Numbered from the stretch's first letter, positions 1-6,171 are shown. The stretch is DNA of 6,478 nucleotides from Akkermansiaceae bacterium (GCA_018676385.1 JABHEX010000119.1:1-6478), one strand, 5' to 3'. Numbers and translations are program-made. The notes: generated by a model from the letters alone, not told the origin.

Positions 1-321
1 CGCTAATATAATTGATGCAAGCTCTTCTGTCTCGGGTCGCGGAACCAAGGCGCGTGAATCTGTTTTAAATTCCCGCCGGTAGAATTCGACAGTACCGAGA
101 ATATGCTGAAGTGGTTCACCATTAGCTCGGCGTTTAAGTTGTTCGCGCAGAGGTGCTAGTTCATCGTCGGTCATTGGCCGATCAAACTGAAGATAGAGCT
201 CAACACGTGAGCATTTCAATAAGTGAGTGACAAGCAGTTGCATATTGCGTCGTGCATCATCAATGCCTTTTTTCTTCAAATAGGCAGTTCCTTTATCGAT
301 TGTATCCAGAACAGTAGTCAC
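1..321 (-). CDS. prmC: PrmC/HemK, release factor glutamine methyltransferase (N-terminal part, truncated by window edge)
   Basis: The first 107 codons are present; the rest lies beyond the left edge. In this family the enzyme uses S-adenosylmethionine to methylate the glutamine of the GGQ motif in release factors 1 and 2, in the cytoplasm. Visible are the helical N-terminal substrate-binding domain (about residues 1-75), the signature RRANGEPLQHILG (64-76), a following EFYRREF, and VPRPETEEL (93-101), which leads into the methyltransferase fold. The catalytic NPPY motif would be outside the window. The start is GTG: the frame has an upstream stop (TAA) and no ATG before residue 27, and the family's N-terminus fits the GTG. 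There is no Shine-Dalgarno sequence. It lies 37 bp after the Cys4-repeat gene and is probably the last visible gene of the nrdR operon. No prfA gene is next to it on the visible side. Identification is firm. Confidence 0.93.
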   Translation of the reverse strand, partial: MTTVLDTIDKGTAYLKKKGIDDARRNMQLLVTHLLKCSRVELYLQFDRPMTDDELAPLREQLKRRANGEPLQHILGTVEFYRREFKTDSRALVPRPETEELASIILA

Positions 322-358
322 GTTGAATATGGGTTGATAGGTGTATTATCTTGAGTGA

Positions 359-886
359 TTAAATCAGCACAGGTTTGTGAGTGGGATGCCTGACTTCTGA
401 TGGGGGGCCGGGAAAGTGGTCACCAATGAAGCGATCCCAGACTTCGCGGGTTTCTTCAGAGATGGTTTCGTTGAGCTTTTCCTCGCATTTGCCGCACATG
501 AGCATGGGGAAAACCCCTTTGATGAGATCTTCGCCCGCGAACATGCCGCCGAGGCTGTAGTTCTTGAGCGAGGAGACATCTGTATCACATGTGATGCAAT
601 GGGAAATATAGTCAGCCACATCTGCATCTGATCCGAGCTCCTGTTCACGTTCATCGATATTTGCGTGATCATGAATAAAATCAAACATGGCTACCCGTGA
701 TTCTTCGGAGATTTTTTCGTTCATTGCTTCGCGGCAATTGATACACATTGCCATCTCGTAAACACACTCGTCACCCGCAAAGGATTTATTAACGATATAC
801 ATACTCACCTCTGTGAGATTACGATCGCAGGCGCAACAGTGGCGGAAAGCTTCGCCGGTTTCGAGAGAATCAAATCGGGATGACAC
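359..886 (-). CDS. Unrecognised 175-aa protein with two tandem Cys4 (zinc-ribbon-like) modules
   Basis: I do not recognise a named family. The protein is an internal duplication. Module 1 (about 14-74) has C17xxC20 (with an extra C18) and C48xxC51; module 2 (about 94-157) has C97xxC100 and C131xxC134. The modules also match in FAGDE (36-40) versus FAGED (116-120), NEKISEESR (56-64) versus NETISEETR (139-147), and FIHDH (70-74) versus FIGDH (153-157). Paired CxxC knuckles about 30 residues apart suggest one structural zinc per module; this is inference. An acidic linker (75-93) joins them. There is no signal peptide or membrane segment, so it is probably cytoplasmic. The start is GTG, the first start codon in frame after the xth stop; the next Met (29) would cut off the first CxxC. 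It sits 21 bp after xth and 37 bp before prmC, so it is probably co-transcribed. A role in nucleic-acid or protein binding is possible but unproven. Confidence 0.85.
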   Translation of the reverse strand: MSSRFDSLETGEAFRHCCACDRNLTEVSMYIVNKSFAGDECVYEMAMCINCREAMNEKISEESRVAMFDFIHDHANIDEREQELGSDADVADYISHCITCDTDVSSLKNYSLGGMFAGEDLIKGVFPMLMCGKCEEKLNETISEETREVWDRFIGDHFPGPPSEVRHPTHKPVLI

Positions 887-907
887 GTGCGTAGTGTGCG
901 CTGATTC

Positions 908-1666
908 TCATGAGAGTTCAAGTACGACTGGGCAGTGATCGGATCCTAACACATTGGTCAGTATTTCCGCTGTTTTTACCTGCTTCATAAAGGGGGAAGA
1001 AACGCAAAAGTAGTCGAGCCGCCAGCCAATGTTTTTGCCGCGCGCTCCGGCGCGGTAACTCCACCATGAGTAGGCATCCGTTTTGTCGGGGTGAAAATGG
1101 CGAAAAGAATCGATGAATCCTGCGTTTAGGATACTATCGAAGTTCGCTCTTTCTTCGTCGGAAAACCCTGCATTTTTGTGGTTTTGTTTAGGGCGGGCCA
1201 AGTCAATTTCCTGGTGTGCGACGTTCAGGTCGCCGCAGAAAATCACAGGTTTGCTTTTTTCTAAATCCTTGCAGTAAGCAAGAAAATCAGCGTCCCATTG
1301 TTGTCTGTAGGGAAGGCGGCGAAGTTCATTTTGGGAGTTGGGGGTGTAAACAGTGATGAGGAAAAAGTCAGTGAACTCCGATGTAATTACGCGACCCTCT
1401 GTATCATGTTCATCGATGCCAATGTCGTAGCTTATATTGATTGGTTTGATCTTAGAAAAAATGGCTGTTCCAGAATAGCCGGGTTTGTCTGCTGCATTCC
1501 AAAATGCATGGTAGCCGCTCATCTCTAATGGTAGATCGACTTGCTCCGGGCGTGCTTTAGTTTCCTGTAAACAAAGTACATCGGGATCATGCTCGGTTAC
1601 AAATTCGGCGAAGTTCTTTTTTATGACGGCACGTATTCCGTTGACGTTCCAAGAAATTATTTTCAT
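908..1666 (-). CDS. xth: Exodeoxyribonuclease III / AP endonuclease (ExoA-type, EEP superfamily)
   Basis: This is a 252-aa enzyme of the usual family length. The family cuts DNA 5' to abasic sites with a Mg-dependent active site and removes 3' blocking groups in base-excision repair. The catalytic set can be read in order: N7 in SWNVNGIR, E35 in LCLQETKA, Y107 in VYTPNS, D146 and N148 in GDLNVAH, D218 in WRLDYF, and the D243-H244 pair in GSDHCPV. The phrases YSGTAIFSK and GRVITSEF place it nearer the ExoA/APE1 branch than E. coli XthA. The ATG start gives the canonical N-terminus MKIISWNVNGIR. It lies 28 bp after the HIT gene. Its TGA stop overlaps an out-of-frame ATG (ATGA) that opens only a very short frame and is not a gene start. 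Function is confident; the exact subtype is inferred from motifs. Confidence 0.96.
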   Translation of the reverse strand: MKIISWNVNGIRAVIKKNFAEFVTEHDPDVLCLQETKARPEQVDLPLEMSGYHAFWNAADKPGYSGTAIFSKIKPINISYDIGIDEHDTEGRVITSEFTDFFLITVYTPNSQNELRRLPYRQQWDADFLAYCKDLEKSKPVIFCGDLNVAHQEIDLARPKQNHKNAGFSDEERANFDSILNAGFIDSFRHFHPDKTDAYSWWSYRAGARGKNIGWRLDYFCVSSPFMKQVKTAEILTNVLGSDHCPVVLELS

Positions 1667-1694
1667 CTAGCGGTTAGTAGTTGGGTGTATTGTT

Positions 1695-2036
1695 TTAGCC
1701 TGGCGGCCAGGTCATTTTTCTGCCGGCGAGGATGTGTAAGTGTAAGTGTGGGACTTCCTCGCCGCCATCTTGACCATTATTTATTACGGTGCGAAAACCG
1801 TTTTGCTCGAAGCCTTCTTGTTTGGCGATCAGTTGAGCTGTTAGGATAAGGTGTCCGAGAGTTTCCTTGTCTTCAGGTTTGGCCTCAGCAATCCGTACGA
1901 TTGGTTTTTTTGGAACAATAAGTAAGTGGATCGGTGCCTGTGGGTTGATGTCATGAAAGCACAGGCAGAGATCGTCTTCATAGACAATATCTGCTGGGAT
2001 TTCTCGTGCCGCAATTTTTTCAAAAAGTGTGGGCAT
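1695..2036 (-). CDS. HIT family protein (HinT-like purine nucleoside phosphoramidase)
   Basis: This 113-aa protein has the standard length of a bacterial HinT. These dimeric proteins hydrolyse adenosine 5'-phosphoramidates and acyl-adenylates. The histidine triad is intact at 97-101 (HLHLH, within VPHLHLHILAGR), with H101 expected to be the nucleophile by family analogy. Other hallmarks are the N-terminal FEKIAAREIPADIVYED (5-21), the FHDINPQAPIHLLIVPK stretch (27-43), the NNGQDGGEEV loop (86-95) and the C-terminal tail MTWPPG. The ATG start follows the upstream TAA stop by one base (TAACATG), which indicates translational coupling with the 187-aa gene. No Shine-Dalgarno sequence is visible. 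HIT proteins are broadly conserved and their position rarely reveals the physiological substrate, so I give no more specific role. Confidence 0.95.
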   Translation of the reverse strand: MPTLFEKIAAREIPADIVYEDDLCLCFHDINPQAPIHLLIVPKKPIVRIAEAKPEDKETLGHLILTAQLIAKQEGFEQNGFRTVINNGQDGGEEVPHLHLHILAGRKMTWPPG

Positions 2037-2037
2037 G

Positions 2038-2601
2038 TTACGCTAGGCTGAGTCTAATTTCGCGAGGATTGGGCAGTGTTGATTGGCCGTGTTTCATCAA
2101 AAAAGTAATGATTTCCTCGTGTAATTTATCGCAGTGTGTGGTCCAGCGAGTCACATTGCGTAGGAGTTTCACGCAGTCACGCGTTCCCGTGAAATGGAGC
2201 TCTTCAACTCCATGTAGCTTGAGATCCTCAATCTCATCGTGAACTTTATTGAAAAAAGCTAACTCAAATCCGTTACCGGCTTCTTTGGCTGCGCGTGACA
2301 GTGATAGCGTCACGGGTGGAGCAAGCAGAGGGAGTGTTTGGGCGATAGCCTCACAGCCAATTCTTTTGAGCATACGGCGAACTCTTGTATGAAGTTCTTC
2401 GACAGTCAGTACCCGTAACGGACACTTATTTTCAAGATAGTGAAGAATGCCTTCTAGCAAGTCATCTACAAAAGGGAAGTCATCGCGTTCTGCTGCTTGT
2501 GCTCCACGTATGATTGTATCACGCAGCCACTCGGTGCCATAACCACTCACTTGTTGTCGGCCAACTTGGAGCACGGGGCGATTTCCTACGATACAAATCA
2601 T
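2038..2601 (-). CDS. Unrecognised 187-aa protein following nrdR, with ATP-cone-like pattern
   Basis: I do not recognise a named family. The open frame extends upstream to 2775, but that part lies inside nrdR in another frame. The ATG at 2601 is the only start after the nrdR stop, giving MICIVGNRPV. Residues about 8-90 resemble an ATP-cone in order: a short N-terminal strand pair, a helix WLRDTIIRGAQAA (25-37), a helix FVDDLLEGILHYLE (44-57), then VEELHTRVRRMLKRIG (67-82) ending in AIAQTL. This parallels the NrdR cone order EKIFRGLVKAC, AVEEILAEL and IGPRVMTKLREI. The C-terminal half (about 93-172) is mostly helical with GFELAFF (111-117) and a Cys/Trp segment (W153, C157). No metal-binding cluster, signal peptide or membrane segment is seen. 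It is 31 bp from nrdR and 1 bp from the HIT gene. A nucleotide-sensing role is inference only. Confidence 0.8.
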   Translation of the reverse strand: MICIVGNRPVLQVGRQQVSGYGTEWLRDTIIRGAQAAERDDFPFVDDLLEGILHYLENKCPLRVLTVEELHTRVRRMLKRIGCEAIAQTLPLLAPPVTLSLSRAAKEAGNGFELAFFNKVHDEIEDLKLHGVEELHFTGTRDCVKLLRNVTRWTTHCDKLHEEIITFLMKHGQSTLPNPREIRLSLA

Positions 2602-2632
2602 TTGGTATGGAGGTAGAGCTGGGGAGGGGGAT

Positions 2633-3124
2633 TTACTCTTTAAAAAGTTTGCGTTGGTATGGATCTCGAGCGGTACGGTGCTCGAGTGCCTGTATTTCGC
2701 GGATGAATTCTCCGACATCTTCGAACTGGCGATATACGGATACATAACGCACGTATGCAACAGGGTCGATTTCACGTAGCTTGGTCATCACACGTGGACC
2801 AATGCTACTGGAGGGCACTTCTGTGAGGTTGTCCTTATGTAACTCGGCTAGGATTTCTTCCACGGCTCGATCCAGACGATCTATGGATACTGGGCGTTTT
2901 TCGCATGCTTTGACCAATCCTCGGAATATTTTCTCTCGGTTGAGTGATTCCCTGGTTCCGTCACGCTTTACCACTTGTAGCTCCGTGCGCTCGATTTGCT
3001 CGTATGTTGTGTAGCGGTAGTCGCAGGCGAGGCATACCCTGCGTCGCCGTGTGGTCGTGCCATCCCTCGACATTCGTGAGTCGATGACTTTATCCTTGAG
3101 TGATCCGCACTGAATACAACGCAT
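2633..3124 (-). CDS. nrdR: NrdR, transcriptional repressor of ribonucleotide reductase genes
   Basis: This is a complete 163-aa NrdR. The family binds NrdR boxes upstream of ribonucleotide reductase operons and senses ATP/dATP through an ATP-cone, linking dNTP levels to transcription. The N-terminal zinc ribbon is intact: C3-xx-C6 and C31-xx-C34, with the basic run RRRR (26-29) and RYTTYEQIE (37-45). The ATP-cone spans about 48-138, beginning VVKRDGTRE and including REKIFRGLVKAC, and ends YVSVYRQFEDV. The C-terminal tail is unremarkable. The ATG start yields the canonical MRCIQCG. It is the first gene of the tight minus-strand run, after a 215-bp non-coding gap that may carry its promoter. 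No NrdR boxes or nrd structural genes are identifiable here, so its targets lie elsewhere. Confidence 0.97.
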   Translation of the reverse strand: MRCIQCGSLKDKVIDSRMSRDGTTTRRRRVCLACDYRYTTYEQIERTELQVVKRDGTRESLNREKIFRGLVKACEKRPVSIDRLDRAVEEILAELHKDNLTEVPSSSIGPRVMTKLREIDPVAYVRYVSVYRQFEDVGEFIREIQALEHRTARDPYQRKLFKE

Positions 3125-3197
3125 GGGGAGATAGCTAGTTTGGAATAGCTTGAGCTCATAAAAACAGCATATGTGGCACCCTGAAAGAAAAAAACAT

Positions 3198-3227
3198 ACT
3201 ATATTTAGGGGGGCGACGAAGTGTCCG
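3198..3227 (-). promoter_or_regulatory. Possible promoter for the nrdR operon
   Basis: Reading the minus strand, TATAGT (3203 to 3198) matches the -10 consensus at five of six bases. CGGACA (3227 to 3222) matches four of six of the -35 consensus at an 18-base spacing. Transcription would start near 3191, giving a leader of about 67 bases before nrdR. It is the only reasonable candidate I see in the gap, but the -35 is weak. Confidence 0.3.
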
Positions 3228-3312
3228 CTGCTTGAGAAGTGCTAAAACACAGCGCGAGGTGGTTACACGCAGGGCGAACCCGCAGGTGAGATTCCGGTAA
3301 AAAAGGGAATCT
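3218..3312. repeat. Structured intergenic block with successive inverted repeats
   Basis: Between the polyprenyl synthase and nrdR lie several hairpins, strand undetermined. CGCTG (3226-3230) pairs with CAGCG (3250-3254). GGGCGAACCC gives a 3-bp stem with a 4-base loop (UUCG if read on the minus strand), extendable by flanking GC and CAC/GTG pairs across bulges. AGATTCC (3289-3295) pairs perfectly with GGAATCT (3306-3312) around a 10-base loop. There is also a short direct repeat GAAGTG at 3218 and 3236. It is GC-richer than its surroundings. It could be a small RNA, a regulatory leader or a dispersed intergenic repeat; I cannot assign it to a known RNA family. Confidence 0.45.
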
Positions 3313-3318
3313 GAACAC

Positions 3319-3348
3319 AAAAATCGGCTTAGCTCATGGCTACTGCCG
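3319..3348 (-). terminator. Rho-independent terminator of the polyprenyl synthase gene
   Basis: On the minus strand a two-part stem, CGGC/GCCG outside and TAGC/GCTA inside (2-base and 1-base bulges, 5-base loop), is followed directly by ATTTTTG. The hairpin includes the TAG stop codon of the synthase at 3342-3340. Stem plus T-run supports intrinsic termination on this strand. Confidence 0.6.
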
Positions 3349-4341
3349 GCACTTCTCCAGCAAGCTATCCAAGTACTTGGTGACATGGAGTAGTCCGTCT
3401 TTCCACTCAGAGTCACTGAGAACGTCAAGATCGTTTCGGGCTTGCACCAGTAAATCAGCCGCGGTATCGAGGGATGATTCAACTGAGCCTTCGTATTCTG
3501 CGATGCCGATGAGCACCGGGAGATCGAGCGGCTGCTGCTCGATGATACGTTTGTTGAGTTTTTCACGCTGAGCGGGATCGGCTTTTTCTAGTAAATTGAG
3601 TAGTGGCAGCGTAAGCTTACCCTTCTCAAGATCTGTGCGGAGAGTTTTCCCGACTTCTTCCTCGGTTCCGACAAGATCTAGGCAGTCGTCATAAATTTGG
3701 TAGGCGGTGCCGAGTTTCATGCCGTAGTCGTACAATTGCTCTTCGATTTTTTTGGACATGCCTGAGAGGTAGGCAGAGATGCCAGTGGCGGCGGCAAATA
3801 GAGCACCTGTTTTCATTTCGATGATGTGGAAATAATCATCTTTCGTCAGAGTTAGATCAAATCTACGTTGAGTTTGCATCACCTCACCTTGACATACATC
3901 TCGTGAACCTCTGCCAACTTTGCGACAAACCTCGATATCTCCGAAATCAGTTGCAAGCAATAGAGAGTGAGAAAACAGAGCGTCGCCTAGTAAAACAGCC
4001 ATGCCATTACCCCACTTTGCATTTGCGGTAGGCATTTTTCTTCGAGTGTCGGCACCATCAATGATGTCATCGTGCACAAGTGTAGACATGTGTATGAGCT
4101 CGAGGATGACGCCTACCTTCAAATGTTTTGATGTCACTCCGCCGGTGGCGCCTCCTGCTAGGATTGCGAGTGCAGGTCTAATACGTTTTCCGTTGGTGTT
4201 GCAGATGTAGTCAACATAAGGTTCTACGCAGGGGTCAAAGGCACGAACTTGATCGCGGATTTGAGCCTCTACATCTTTGAGCTCTGCTTTAACGAGCTTA
4301 AACGGCGTATTAATATCTTGTATGGCTTTTATCGAGGGCAT
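3340..4341 (-). CDS. Polyprenyl diphosphate synthase (trans-type, probably long chain; IspB/HepT-like)
   Basis: This is a 333-aa trans-prenyltransferase of standard length. It condenses isopentenyl diphosphate onto an allylic diphosphate to make linear prenyl chains. GKRIRP (51-56) binds diphosphate. The first aspartate-rich motif is DDIID (91-95), followed by the arginines at 100-101; KT is at 177-178; and YQIYDDCLD (214-222) carries the second aspartate-rich motif, followed by GKTLRTDLEKGKLTLP (231-246). The residue five before the first motif is Ser86 and the one four before is Thr87, both small. In known family members, bulky residues here limit products to C15-C20, so a longer chain is expected, possibly a quinone side chain. 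The exact length cannot be read. The ATG start is preceded by a promoter with a very short leader and no Shine-Dalgarno sequence. The gene appears to be monocistronic. Confidence 0.94.
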   Translation of the reverse strand: MPSIKAIQDINTPFKLVKAELKDVEAQIRDQVRAFDPCVEPYVDYICNTNGKRIRPALAILAGGATGGVTSKHLKVGVILELIHMSTLVHDDIIDGADTRRKMPTANAKWGNGMAVLLGDALFSHSLLLATDFGDIEVCRKVGRGSRDVCQGEVMQTQRRFDLTLTKDDYFHIIEMKTGALFAAATGISAYLSGMSKKIEEQLYDYGMKLGTAYQIYDDCLDLVGTEEEVGKTLRTDLEKGKLTLPLLNLLEKADPAQREKLNKRIIEQQPLDLPVLIGIAEYEGSVESSLDTAADLLVQARNDLDVLSDSEWKDGLLHVTKYLDSLLEKCRQ

Positions 4342-4358
4342 GAAAATAATGGGTCATG

Positions 4359-4388
4359 AGTATATGGCACATGATGAGTTTTTTGCAA
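4359..4388 (-). promoter_or_regulatory. Sigma70-like promoter of the polyprenyl synthase gene
   Basis: On the minus strand TTGCAA (4388 to 4383) and TATACT (4364 to 4359) are separated by 18 bases; each differs from consensus by one or two positions. The start point would fall near 4352, leaving only about 10 bases of leader before the ATG at 4341. Confidence 0.5.
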
Positions 4389-4413
4389 ATGTTATCACAG
4401 CTTGGAGCGCGAG

Positions 4414-4438
4414 AAAAACAGGCCATAGGATACCTACG
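4414..4438 (-). terminator. Possible weak terminator at the end of aroK
   Basis: On the minus strand CGTAGG (4438-4433) pairs with CCTATG (4429-4424), including one G-T wobble, around a 3-base loop. Four bases later comes a run of five T (4418-4414). The stem includes the aroK TAG stop codon. The stem is short and the T-run is displaced, so termination may be partial. Confidence 0.35.
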
Positions 4439-4994
4439 CTGATCCGAAGTGGTAGCGTGCGCTTTCCAAAATACCACATGTGATCTCGTCGAATTCGAGC
4501 CCATTCGTGTTGATTTTCAAATGTGCAGCCTTTTCGTACATCGGGTTGCGTTCTTCAAGTAGGCTAGTGATGGCGGCCATGGGGTCATCGCACTGCAGGA
4601 GTGGTCGGTGGTTGCTGTTTGATGTGTGGGCAAGAATATCTTCCGGGGTGCAGTGCAGCCAGACTACGAATCCAAGTTCGCGTAATAGTAATTGGTTTTC
4701 CTCTCTCACGGCCATGCCTCCACCGGTCGAAATAACACGGTTTTGACATCGTTGATCGATGAGTTTTTTGAGCAATGAAGTTTCCATGTTGCGAAATGGT
4801 TCTTCTCCATGTTGTTCAAAAATTTGAGGTATGGGCATGCCTTCTTCTTGCTCAATCGCGTGGTCGGTATCAATGAGACGATAGCCAATCTTTTTTTGTA
4901 AAATACGCCCCATGGTCGATTTGCCAGACCCCATAAATCCGATCAGCACAATGTTGCGCATCAGTTTATTAGTCTCTGGATGGTCGATTTTCAT
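4434..4994 (-). CDS. aroK: Shikimate kinase
   Basis: This 186-aa P-loop kinase phosphorylates shikimate at the 3-hydroxyl with ATP, the fifth step towards chorismate. The Walker A motif GFMGSGKST lies at 19-27. Shikimate-contact motifs follow: DTD (42-44), R68 in PFRNMET, the GGG glycine triplet (91-93), RPLL at the lid (130-133) and R149 in EERNPMY. All expected key residues are present. The start is uncertain: ATG at 4994 is the first in frame after a stop, but most family members begin just before the P-loop, which would favour Met12 (ATG at 4961, MRNIVLIGF) and a 175-aa product. Neither start has a Shine-Dalgarno sequence. It is divergent from sua5 across a gap of 136 bp and ends 92 bp before the polyprenyl synthase start, with a possible weak terminator between. 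Confidence 0.95.
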   Translation of the reverse strand: MKIDHPETNKLMRNIVLIGFMGSGKSTMGRILQKKIGYRLIDTDHAIEQEEGMPIPQIFEQHGEEPFRNMETSLLKKLIDQRCQNRVISTGGGMAVREENQLLLRELGFVVWLHCTPEDILAHTSNSNHRPLLQCDDPMAAITSLLEERNPMYEKAAHLKINTNGLEFDEITCGILESARYHFGSA

Positions 4995-5045
4995 GACTTG
5001 ATACTAGGCTAGAATTAGAATGATGCGATAGTCGATGACAAAAAA

Positions 5046-5083
5046 ATGAGATAACCTCATCCATGGTGGAATCGTGATGAGGT
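5046..5083. repeat. Overlapping inverted repeats in the aroK/sua5 divergent promoter region
   Basis: ACCTCATC (5054-5061) and GATGAGGT (5076-5083) form a perfect 8-bp inverted repeat with a 14-base loop. An upstream ATGAG (5046-5050) can pair instead with the same CTCAT (5056-5060), so the two hairpins exclude each other. It lies in the 136-bp gap between divergent genes and could be an operator for a dimeric regulator or an RNA leader structure. No specific regulator is identifiable, and I see no strong promoter hexamers for either gene. Confidence 0.4.
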
Positions 5084-5130
5084 GCGGTATTAGCTTCTAA
5101 TTGATGGGGAAATAAGATATTTCCAACGGC

Positions 5131-6162
5131 GTGACTGAGACACATATGATTGATGCATCTGATCCAGCATCGCAAAAGAAAGTTGTCAAGGAGGTCGTGG
5201 GGCTTCTATCCGACGGTAATGTCGTGGCTCTACCTACTGAGACTGTTTATGGTTTGGGTGCTGATGCATTGAATGCGGATGCGGTTGCTAAGGTTTTCGC
5301 TGCGAAGGAACGGCCTGAGTTTGACCCGTTAATTGTGCACGTTGGATCCTATGAACAGGTGGATGAGGTGGCGGAAGTGCCCGACGATTTGCGTGAGATA
5401 GTTGATAAGCTTATGAAAGCATTTTGGCCTGGGCCGCTCACACTGGTTCTGCCGAAAAAAGACTGTGTGCCAAGCATTGTGACAAGTGGTCTGTCATCAG
5501 TGGCTGTGCGAATGAGCGGGCATCCAATTATGAAAGCTATTGTGCGTGGGCTTGGTAATCCAATTGCAGCCCCGAGCGCTAACCGTTTTGGCAGAATTAG
5601 CCCAACGTCGGCAAGTGCTGTGGTAAAAGAGCTTGGCGGGCGTATCTCGGCTATTGTTGATGGTGGCGCGTGCAGGGAAGGACTTGAAAGCACTATTATA
5701 CGTCCAGAAGCGGGCGACAAAAAACCAATCCTCCATTTGTTGCGTGCAGGTCCAATCACCAAAGAACTATTGCAACGCTTCGGAAAAGTAGAGCGCCCCA
5801 AAAAACCTCGAAGTACTGAGGCACCTGAGGCCCCCGGTCAGTTGGCGAGTCATTACGCACCCACCACGCCACTTCGGCTTCTCAAGAACCCAGAAGATTT
5901 TCAACCGGAGAGGGGGAAAAAATACGGGCTATTAAGCTACTGTGGTGCAGAAAAAGCTGGGTTTATCAATCTTCACCAATGGGATGTGGTGGAGGAGTTA
6001 TCACCCGGTAACGGGAAGCTTGCTGAGGCGGCGGTGAGGTTGTTTTTTGTTCTTCGCAAACTGGACGAGAGCGGCATCGATGAAATTATTGCTGAACCTG
6101 TCTCTGAGACTGGGCTGGGTGTGGCTATTATGGACAGGTTGCGTCGAGCCAGCGTTAATTAG
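5131..6162 (+). CDS. Sua5 L-threonylcarbamoyladenylate synthase (two-domain TsaC2)
   Basis: This 343-aa protein has the two-domain Sua5 form, longer than the roughly 190-aa TsaC. From threonine, bicarbonate and ATP it makes threonylcarbamoyl-AMP, the first step of the tRNA t6A37 modification. The YrdC domain covers about 15-210: PTETVYGLG (35-43), AAKERPEFDPLIVH (57-70, with the KxR pair K59/R61), the PSAN (148-151) and SPT (157-159) motifs, and GLESTII (184-190). A linker, APGQLASHYAP (234-244), matches the Sua5 flap over the active site. The C-terminal Sua5 domain ends with LRKLDESGIDEI and GLGVAIMDRLRRA. The start is GTG at 5131 or ATG at 5146 (Met6); the second has a GAG six bases upstream, and both precede the conserved region. 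It is followed 53 bp later by murJ. The remaining t6A genes (tsaB, tsaD, tsaE) are not in the window. Confidence 0.95.
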   Translation: MTETHMIDASDPASQKKVVKEVVGLLSDGNVVALPTETVYGLGADALNADAVAKVFAAKERPEFDPLIVHVGSYEQVDEVAEVPDDLREIVDKLMKAFWPGPLTLVLPKKDCVPSIVTSGLSSVAVRMSGHPIMKAIVRGLGNPIAAPSANRFGRISPTSASAVVKELGGRISAIVDGGACREGLESTIIRPEAGDKKPILHLLRAGPITKELLQRFGKVERPKKPRSTEAPEAPGQLASHYAPTTPLRLLKNPEDFQPERGKKYGLLSYCGAEKAGFINLHQWDVVEELSPGNGKLAEAAVRLFFVLRKLDESGIDEIIAEPVSETGLGVAIMDRLRRASVN

Positions 6163-6171
6163 TTCAATGCT

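Noticed and set aside
416..631. 71-aa plus-strand open frame opposite the Cys4-repeat gene
   Set aside because: It is the complement of a gene with clear duplicated motifs; no start context or domain.
909..911. ATG overlapping the xth stop (ATGA) as start of the next gene
   Set aside because: It is out of frame with the Cys4-repeat protein and meets a stop after thirteen codons; the in-frame GTG at 886 is the better start.
2602..2775. 58-residue N-terminal extension of the 187-aa gene
   Set aside because: It lies mostly within the nrdR coding region in another frame and reads as a low-quality shadow; the ATG at 2601 falls just after nrdR and starts the plausible protein.
3211..3330. Resemblance of the gap to RNase P RNA (GCTGCTTGAG and CGGCTTA strings), a cobalamin riboswitch or a tRNA T-arm
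   Set aside because: Only short strings match. The conserved cores and required spacing of these RNAs are absent, and the GGGTTCG stretch does not form a proper T-arm.
3156..3566. 136-aa minus-strand open frame covering the 3' end of the polyprenyl synthase and the structured gap
   Set aside because: Its first half is an out-of-frame shadow of the synthase, with Ser-rich composition and no start context, and its second half is a translation of the hairpin block. No domain is recognisable.
5349..5801. 150-aa minus-strand open frame inside sua5
   Set aside because: It is antisense to the conserved YrdC domain and has no recognisable features.
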